A stretch of DNA of 64,000 nucleotides, taken from CAVPNY01 sp963706905 (GTDB lineage: Bacteria > Chloroflexota > Anaerolineae > Anaerolineales > UBA4823). A program made the position numbers and the translations under genes. Below, piece after piece: positions 60,034-64,000 of this stretch (position 1 is its first letter; each line of letters opens with the position of its first letter). Below the pieces are notes generated by a model. That model was not told the DNA's origin, did no database searches, and saw only the letters and a list, made by a program, of their open reading frames with translations. Location: the NCBI GenBank assembly GCA_963706905.1, contig CAVPNY010000009.1, positions 186,001 to 250,000 on the forward strand. Direction: 5' to 3'.

Positions 60034-60318
60034 ATGAAGATCCGATCAAATATCCATGCAGGCACGACCTTCGCAGAATGCGATGTGCAGCGCGACTGCT
60101 GGAAGAAGCAGGCCGAGCTGATGGAGACCTACGCCAATGGCTCCAGCTCATACCCGCCTGCCGGGCTGCAGTTCCCTCCTTACACCTGCGCGAGCAGCAC
60201 TTCTGGCGGCGGTTCTTCTAGCGGCGGTTCTACCTATTACACTGATATGAGTGGTTACTGCAACCCCGGCACGAGCAGCGGTTCGGCTTACACTGACATG
60301 AGCGGCGTCTGCGGTTAA
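60034..60318 (+). CDS. Small Ser/Gly/Cys-rich protein with leader motif and repeated YTDMSGxC unit
   Basis: 94 residues. Starts MKIRSNIHAGTTFAECDVQR, a helical part to about residue 35, then a Ser/Gly/Pro-rich tail. The tail contains YTDMSGYC (69-76) and YTDMSGVC (86-93), a 17-residue repeat joined by NPGTSSGSA, and ends with Cys-Gly. Cys residues are at 16, 22, 52, 76 and 93. AAGGAG is 8 bases before the ATG. The layout of leader, flexible linker and repeated core resembles a peptide that is modified or crosslinked, but no modification enzyme is adjacent. No signal peptide. Function unknown. Confidence 0.78.
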   Translation: MKIRSNIHAGTTFAECDVQRDCWKKQAELMETYANGSSSYPPAGLQFPPYTCASSTSGGGSSSGGSTYYTDMSGYCNPGTSSGSAYTDMSGVCG

Positions 60319-60336
60319 CCCAAGGAGACTGAAACC

Positions 60337-60522
60337 ATGAAGGTAAAAACAGACATTAAAGCAGGTAACTTCATCGATGACGCGATGCAGTCGGCTAAAG
60401 GCGCCACAAATACCGTGACAGGATGGGTGGCAAATGCCAATCAGGACGCCAACCAGCTGGTTGGAACAGTAACCTCTACAGCCACGTCAGCCTGGAACAG
60501 CTTGATGAACCTATTCAGCTAA
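60337..60522 (+). CDS. Small amphipathic helical protein with leader motif
   Basis: 61 residues. The start MKVKTDIKAGNFIDDAMQSA carries the shared motif. The rest (TNTVTGWVANANQDANQLVG, TSAWNSLMNLFS) is Ala/Thr/Asn-rich and likely an amphipathic helix. AAGGAG precedes the ATG. 18 bases after the previous gene and 28 before the next, so one transcript. No known family. Confidence 0.75.
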   Translation: MKVKTDIKAGNFIDDAMQSAKGATNTVTGWVANANQDANQLVGTVTSTATSAWNSLMNLFS

Positions 60523-60550
60523 GAAATACAGCTACTAAAAAGAGGAAAAA

Positions 60551-60748
60551 ATGAAAACTCGAACTGACATTAAATCAGGTGCAGCATGCTATACAGTCCA
60601 ATCCGGCGATAGTCTGTCCACCATTTCCCAGAAGTTCTATGGCAACCAGTCGCAGGCGAACGTTGACAAGATCTACTACTCCAACTACAAAACCATCGGC
60701 CCCAACCCCAGCCTGATTTTCGCTGGCCAGAAGCTTTACATCCCCTAA
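60551..60748 (+). CDS. LysM-domain mini-protein with leader motif
   Basis: 65 residues. After the leader MKTRTDIKSGAAC, almost the whole protein is one LysM domain: YTVQSGDSLSTISQKFYGNQ and NPSLIFAGQKLYIP. LysM normally binds peptidoglycan or chitin and is exported, but there is no signal peptide here, so the shared leader itself may guide export or targeting. GAGG lies before the ATG. Last gene of the cluster, followed by a terminator. Confidence 0.85.
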   Translation: MKTRTDIKSGAACYTVQSGDSLSTISQKFYGNQSQANVDKIYYSNYKTIGPNPSLIFAGQKLYIP

Positions 60749-60776
60749 ACCACCTACCTGGAACTCGTTTTATCAC

Positions 60777-60805
60777 AAAAGCGCCTACACTAGCTGGGCG
60801 CTTTT
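60777..60805 (+). terminator. Rho-independent terminator of the small-gene cluster
   Basis: AAAAGCGCC and GGCGCTTTT form a 9-bp stem with an 11-base loop. It marks the end of the 59769-60748 transcription unit. Confidence 0.85.
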
Positions 60806-60855
60806 ATGATCCCATTGTGTTTAGAAAGAACTTACGGTTTTTCTGACTTATTCTC

Positions 60856-60884
60856 TCGACAAGCAAGGATTAGGCGCATATAAT
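60856..60884 (+). promoter_or_regulatory. Promoter of the ParB-like gene
   Basis: TCGACA (one mismatch to TTGACA), a 17-base spacer and TATAAT (60879-60884). It is 58 bases before the ATG at 60943. Confidence 0.75.
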
Positions 60885-60942
60885 CAGGACTAATATTGTC
60901 CGAATACTATTTCCCTACGAGAAATATTCCTTATCGAACCTC

Positions 60943-61860
60943 ATGAGTGATTCATTCTACGCAAACCATCGCGCGACCGCAGAGCAGGCATTCGATCGCG
61001 CTCGACAGAAAGCTTTCCTGGAAAATGTGTTCTCCCATCTGCGCGGCCAGCCAACCGACCTTCTGCCATTCGATACCATTCGAAGCACATTAGGCCTGGC
61101 AGCGAGTCGTGATCTGGGCCTGCAACAAATCCCGATTGATCGCATCATAGGCAGCGTAGGAAAATACCAGGAGTTCAGTCGTTCATTTCTTCCCCGCCTT
61201 ACCCGGGATCGTGAGCGCTGGAAAGGTGTTTTTGCGACTGCACTGGATACCCGAGGAATGCCCCCCATTGACGTTTATCAGGTGGGTGAAGTGTACTTCG
61301 TCATTGATGGCAACCATCGGGTGTCAGTTGCCCGGCAGCTTGGCGCCCCAACCATGGAAGCCTACGTGACTCAATTGTCCACGCCTGTGAATATCACACC
61401 GAATACAGATCTGCCAACATTGATTTTACAAGCTGAGAGAGCGCGTTTCCTGCAGCACACCCACCTGGCAGACCTTCGTCCTGATGCGAAACTCGAGGCT
61501 ACCTGCCCTGGGGCGTATAAACAGTTGGAGGATATCATTGTCGCGCGTGGGTGCACTTATTGTTTGAATCAAAAATGTGAGATCGACTGGGAGGAAGCAG
61601 TCACGCGCTGGTACGATGATGGTTATACCCCCCTCATCAAATTGATCCGAACTTCGAACATCCTGAACCAATTCCCAGGAAATACAGAGACGGATCTCTA
61701 TTTATGGGTCATGGAGCACCGGCATCAATTTGCTTCGAGTTCCGAGATGGAAGAGGTAATGGAGAATCTCCTGGAACATCTGGCAACTGACCACAGTCCT
61801 AGAAGGATGAAAAATATAATCCGCGGCTGGCTTTCACATCCTGTTCAAAAATCTGATTAG
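60943..61860 (+). CDS. ParB/Srx-like-domain protein
   Basis: 305 residues. The central GMPPIDVYQVGEVYFVIDGN and HRVSVARQLGAPTMEAYVT form a ParB N-terminal (sulfiredoxin-like) fold with the GNHR box. The N-terminal part is helical, as is the C-terminal part (DLYLWVMEHRHQFASSSEME). Two Cys (GCTYCLNQKCE) may bind metal. Not a chromosome partition ParB, as no HTH is evident. Its 3' end overlaps the convergent phosphonoacetaldehyde hydrolase gene by 4 bases. Confidence 0.7.
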   Translation: MSDSFYANHRATAEQAFDRARQKAFLENVFSHLRGQPTDLLPFDTIRSTLGLAASRDLGLQQIPIDRIIGSVGKYQEFSRSFLPRLTRDRERWKGVFATALDTRGMPPIDVYQVGEVYFVIDGNHRVSVARQLGAPTMEAYVTQLSTPVNITPNTDLPTLILQAERARFLQHTHLADLRPDAKLEATCPGAYKQLEDIIVARGCTYCLNQKCEIDWEEAVTRWYDDGYTPLIKLIRTSNILNQFPGNTETDLYLWVMEHRHQFASSSEMEEVMENLLEHLATDHSPRRMKNIIRGWLSHPVQKSD

Positions 61861-62687
61861 GGCCTTTCCCCATCCGCCAGCCGGCGCTGAATTTCTTCCA
61901 GCACACCTGGCACATCCCAGATCCCATCCAGAACATAGTGCGCTCCAACCTGGTAGAAGCCGGAAGCAATTGACTCCCGTCGAGTACTCAGTTCTTCAAC
62001 CGGCAACGCCTGAACATCTGCCTGGCTCAGCCCCATGCCGTTGCCGGTGAGCGCCAGCCCGACCGTCCATGTCCCGGCGTTCAACCCTTCTTCGACATCC
62101 ACCTGCGTATCACCAATCTTGACCAGCGCCTCCAGCGGATAGGCCTGCAATTCGATCGCATTCAGGTAAATCATCCAGGGGTAAGGCCGACCAGCGGGAA
62201 CATCATCGGGGCAAACCCAGTTATCTGGACAGTAGCCGTATCGGGCAGCTTCCGAAACGAGCAGCTCCATCATCTCGCGTGAGTAACCTGTTGTAGTACC
62301 GATTTGCATGCCCATCTTCCGGATGGCAGCCACCGCCTCCAGAGTGCCATAGATAGGTTCAGCATACTCCGCCAGGCAAGCCAGCTGGAGAGGGACAAAC
62401 TCAGCATACATAGCTTCAATGTCCGCTTCTGTGCAGGGCGCACTGTGAACTGCCTGCCAAACCTTAACTACTTCTGGCATCCGGCTGATTGCCCGGAGAT
62501 GATCTTTTTTCATCAATCCCATTGGGACTCGCGCCTGCGCCGCGGTGATCGGAACTCCACGGCTTTCAAAGAGGCGCAGAAAAACTGCCGTGGGGGCAAA
62601 TGAACCGTAATCGACCGTTGTCCCTGCCCAATCAAAAATCACAGCTTTAAGCGGACCGCGATAGATCCGATCGGATAGATGAACCAT
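61857..62687 (-). CDS. phnX: Phosphonoacetaldehyde hydrolase
   Basis: 276 residues. HAD motif I is AVIFDWAGTTVDYGSFAP; the Schiff-base Lys lies in MGLMKKDHLRAI; TTTGYSREMMELL and CPDDVPAGRPYPWM are the remaining PhnX-specific motifs; VKIGDTQVDVEEGLNAGTW is motif III/IV. It cleaves phosphonoacetaldehyde to acetaldehyde and phosphate. The usual partner PhnW is not in the window. The ATG at 62687 overlaps the stop of the preceding small gene by one base. Confidence 0.92.
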   Translation of the reverse strand: MVHLSDRIYRGPLKAVIFDWAGTTVDYGSFAPTAVFLRLFESRGVPITAAQARVPMGLMKKDHLRAISRMPEVVKVWQAVHSAPCTEADIEAMYAEFVPLQLACLAEYAEPIYGTLEAVAAIRKMGMQIGTTTGYSREMMELLVSEAARYGYCPDNWVCPDDVPAGRPYPWMIYLNAIELQAYPLEALVKIGDTQVDVEEGLNAGTWTVGLALTGNGMGLSQADVQALPVEELSTRRESIASGFYQVGAHYVLDGIWDVPGVLEEIQRRLADGERP

Positions 62688-62866
62688 CAAAAGATCGTCA
62701 CAAGCAGCAGGATCAGAGGCCCACAGATGATCGCCAGGATAGCGACCACCAGCCCCAACGAGCAGCCTACCGCACCCAGGGCGATCCCCAGCCCTCCCAG
62801 CACCAGTCCGCCAATGAGCTTAATCAGGCCGATCAACAAACCAAAGAGAAACTCCAAGAGCTCCAT
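62687..62866 (-). CDS. Small hydrophobic membrane protein upstream of phnX
   Basis: 59 residues: MELLEFLFGLLIGLIKLIGG, then GLGIALGAVGCSLGLVVAIL and a final hydrophobic segment. Two or three transmembrane helices, Gly-rich. GGAGAGA lies before the ATG. The stop/start overlap TGATG implies coupled translation with phnX. No known family. Confidence 0.65.
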   Translation of the reverse strand: MELLEFLFGLLIGLIKLIGGLVLGGLGIALGAVGCSLGLVVAILAIICGPLILLLVTIF

Positions 62867-63052
62867 CGCAATCTCTCCTTCATAACACCATTCGAAACGG
62901 GCAGCGCTTATCCGGATTTGGTTAGCAGTTAGGCGTTAGCTATGATGATATACGAAATGAGAGCCGGCAAGTTGCAAGTGTAAGCCAAGAATTTACTTCT
63001 CTCTGTCCCCTGAATAAAATCCTGAGGCGTTTGGCATGGATACCAGCAACGA

Positions 63053-63877
63053 TCAGCCTGGTGGTATGCGTACAATACAAACCGGGTAATCGGCTTGTTT
63101 TACAAAACCGACTTTTAGGGCTGTGGCGATAGAAGGTGTATTGCTGGAAAAACAGTGCCAGCCGATTCGGTTAATTCCTTTCCCACCTGCATAGTCGATC
63201 AGCGTGCTGGTCATTACAGTGGCGAGGCCTCTCCGGCGAAATTCTTCCATCGTGAATATACCCACTTCACAGCGATCAAGGTAGTTATATTCAGAAAGAC
63301 ACACTCCGGCGATTTCGCCCTGGTAGACCACGCAGAAACCAAAGCTATTCTGGAGAAAATCCTCTACTGAGCCACGCTCTGAGCACATCTCCTCTACCAA
63401 TGCATTCATGTTCTTGAGGTCTTGACTGGCAAGGAGCACTCGATCGACAGAACGCAGCTCGAAACCGGCTGGCAAGGAGGTAAACCGATCTCGATGCAGG
63501 TGGGTATACTCATAATATTGACGCGCTGCATGGATCAGATCTGCACCCGGGAAAATATCGGCAAGCGCCGCCGACCAATCGCCGGAAACGTAATAAACCA
63601 GGAATGCCTTTTCATGTTTTTCCAAGAACCTGGGGTAAATTGTCCCGGCGAAAAAGTTGCGTAATTCCTTTATAAAAGCAGAATCGTGCAGAGAACCCGC
63701 CAGAAAGAATTGGCGCTGGTGGATGCTCACCAGCGCCGTGTGTGGATGTTTGGGAAAGTCAACAATCACCTCGCCCGACACACCACCGTGGAGCACAGCG
63801 TACAGCCCCAGGTGGTATCCCATCCCTTCAAAAAGTGGTTCGACTTTAACGGTTTCCGACGGTTGCAGTTCAAACAT
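63053..63877 (-). CDS. GNAT-family acetyltransferase
   Basis: 274 residues from MFELQPSETVKVEPLFEGMG; upstream residues in frame overlap the LuxR gene. The C-terminal half holds the acetyl-CoA site: GIFTMEEFRRRGLATVMTST (the RxxGxA/G loop) and WHCFSSNTPSIATALKVGFV. The N-terminal half is a less familiar domain. Substrate unknown. 10 bases after the LuxR-type gene. Confidence 0.8.
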   Translation of the reverse strand: MFELQPSETVKVEPLFEGMGYHLGLYAVLHGGVSGEVIVDFPKHPHTALVSIHQRQFFLAGSLHDSAFIKELRNFFAGTIYPRFLEKHEKAFLVYYVSGDWSAALADIFPGADLIHAARQYYEYTHLHRDRFTSLPAGFELRSVDRVLLASQDLKNMNALVEEMCSERGSVEDFLQNSFGFCVVYQGEIAGVCLSEYNYLDRCEVGIFTMEEFRRRGLATVMTSTLIDYAGGKGINRIGWHCFSSNTPSIATALKVGFVKQADYPVCIVRIPPG

Positions 63878-63887
63878 GGAACCAATT

Positions 63888-64000
63888 CTATTCCCCAGCA
63901 AACCTGTCAAATTCCCAATCCGCAAGCACAGCAAATAATTCGTCTCTCGAGTCAAGCCCGAATTTATTAAATGCCCGGCTCAGATGGGAGCGGGCCGTGC
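63888..64000 (-). CDS. LuxR-type regulator, C-terminal end (partial)
   Basis: The 37 codons inside the window read TARSHLSRAFNKFGLDSRDE and LFAVLADWEF before the TAG at 63888-63890. This is the recognition helix and end of a LuxR/FixJ HTH. The rest lies beyond the window. Confidence 0.75.
   Translation of the reverse strand, partial: TARSHLSRAFNKFGLDSRDELFAVLADWEFDRFAGE

Overview
The window is chromosomal DNA of a Chloroflexota bacterium, most likely of the class Anaerolineae. The evidence is a complete 16S-tRNA-Ile-tRNA-Ala-23S-5S operon with 16S wording typical of that class, plus Chloroflexi-style gene content: F420-type oxidoreductases, HXXEE and DUF4332 proteins, 7TM-GAF sensors and lone sugar ABC importers without an ATPase gene. 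No database search was possible, so the class is an inference.

Positions 1-1170 hold the end of a frameshifted aldehyde ferredoxin oxidoreductase gene. Positions 1176-23551 look like one integrated element of about 22 kb. A 44-bp copy of the 3' half of a tRNA-Arg lies at the left end beside that tRNA's original terminator, and an intact tRNA-Arg lies at the right end. Just inside the ends are a decayed tyrosine integrase (left) and a small AlpA/Xis-like HTH gene (right). An IS630-family element has removed the integrase N-terminus and the C-terminus of the next gene. The cargo is a long minus-strand series (CrtI-like oxidoreductase, three F420-type reductases, two ICMT-like methyltransferases, a BtrH-like protein, a saccharopine-dehydrogenase-like protein, a glycosyltransferase and many small membrane proteins), then a plus-strand series (TrmO, GyrI-like and AraC-type regulators, an SRPBCC protein, membrane proteins).

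Positions 23.6-31.0 kb are a LacI-controlled alpha-galactoside uptake and hydrolysis locus with a consensus promoter and a perfect 30-bp operator palindrome. Positions 31.3-34.1 kb are a minus-strand operon: zinc alcohol dehydrogenase, a metal-site-deficient M24 protein and a DUF1638 protein. Next come a DnaE2-type polymerase and a 7TM-GAF regulator. Positions 39.7-45.4 kb carry a kinase-like protein, a radical SAM/SPASM protein, a class III aminotransferase and an M28 lipoprotein peptidase. Positions 45.6-49.5 kb carry an ATP-grasp ligase, two methyltransferases, an esterase and a NYN-domain protein, all on the minus strand.

Positions 49.7-53.7 kb are housekeeping (LysM/lamin-tail protein, DUF1992, dnaX, ybaB, recR), followed by the rRNA operon. 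Directly after the 5S gene lie four tandem small genes (59769-60748) whose products share a short basic motif of the type K-[IVT]-[RK]-T-[ND]-I-K-[AS]-G joined to four unrelated C-terminal parts. One of these has a repeated YTDMSGxC unit and another is a bare LysM domain. This is the best candidate in the window for an undescribed system. The window ends with a ParB-like protein, phosphonoacetaldehyde hydrolase, a GNAT acetyltransferase and the end of a LuxR-type regulator.

Many conserved genes (AOR, YIP1-like, glycosyltransferase, AraC, sugar permease, 7TM-GAF, radical SAM, M28) are broken by exactly one base, often inside a short homopolymer. Assembly error is therefore a serious alternative to real gene decay, and those entries are labelled with that in mind.
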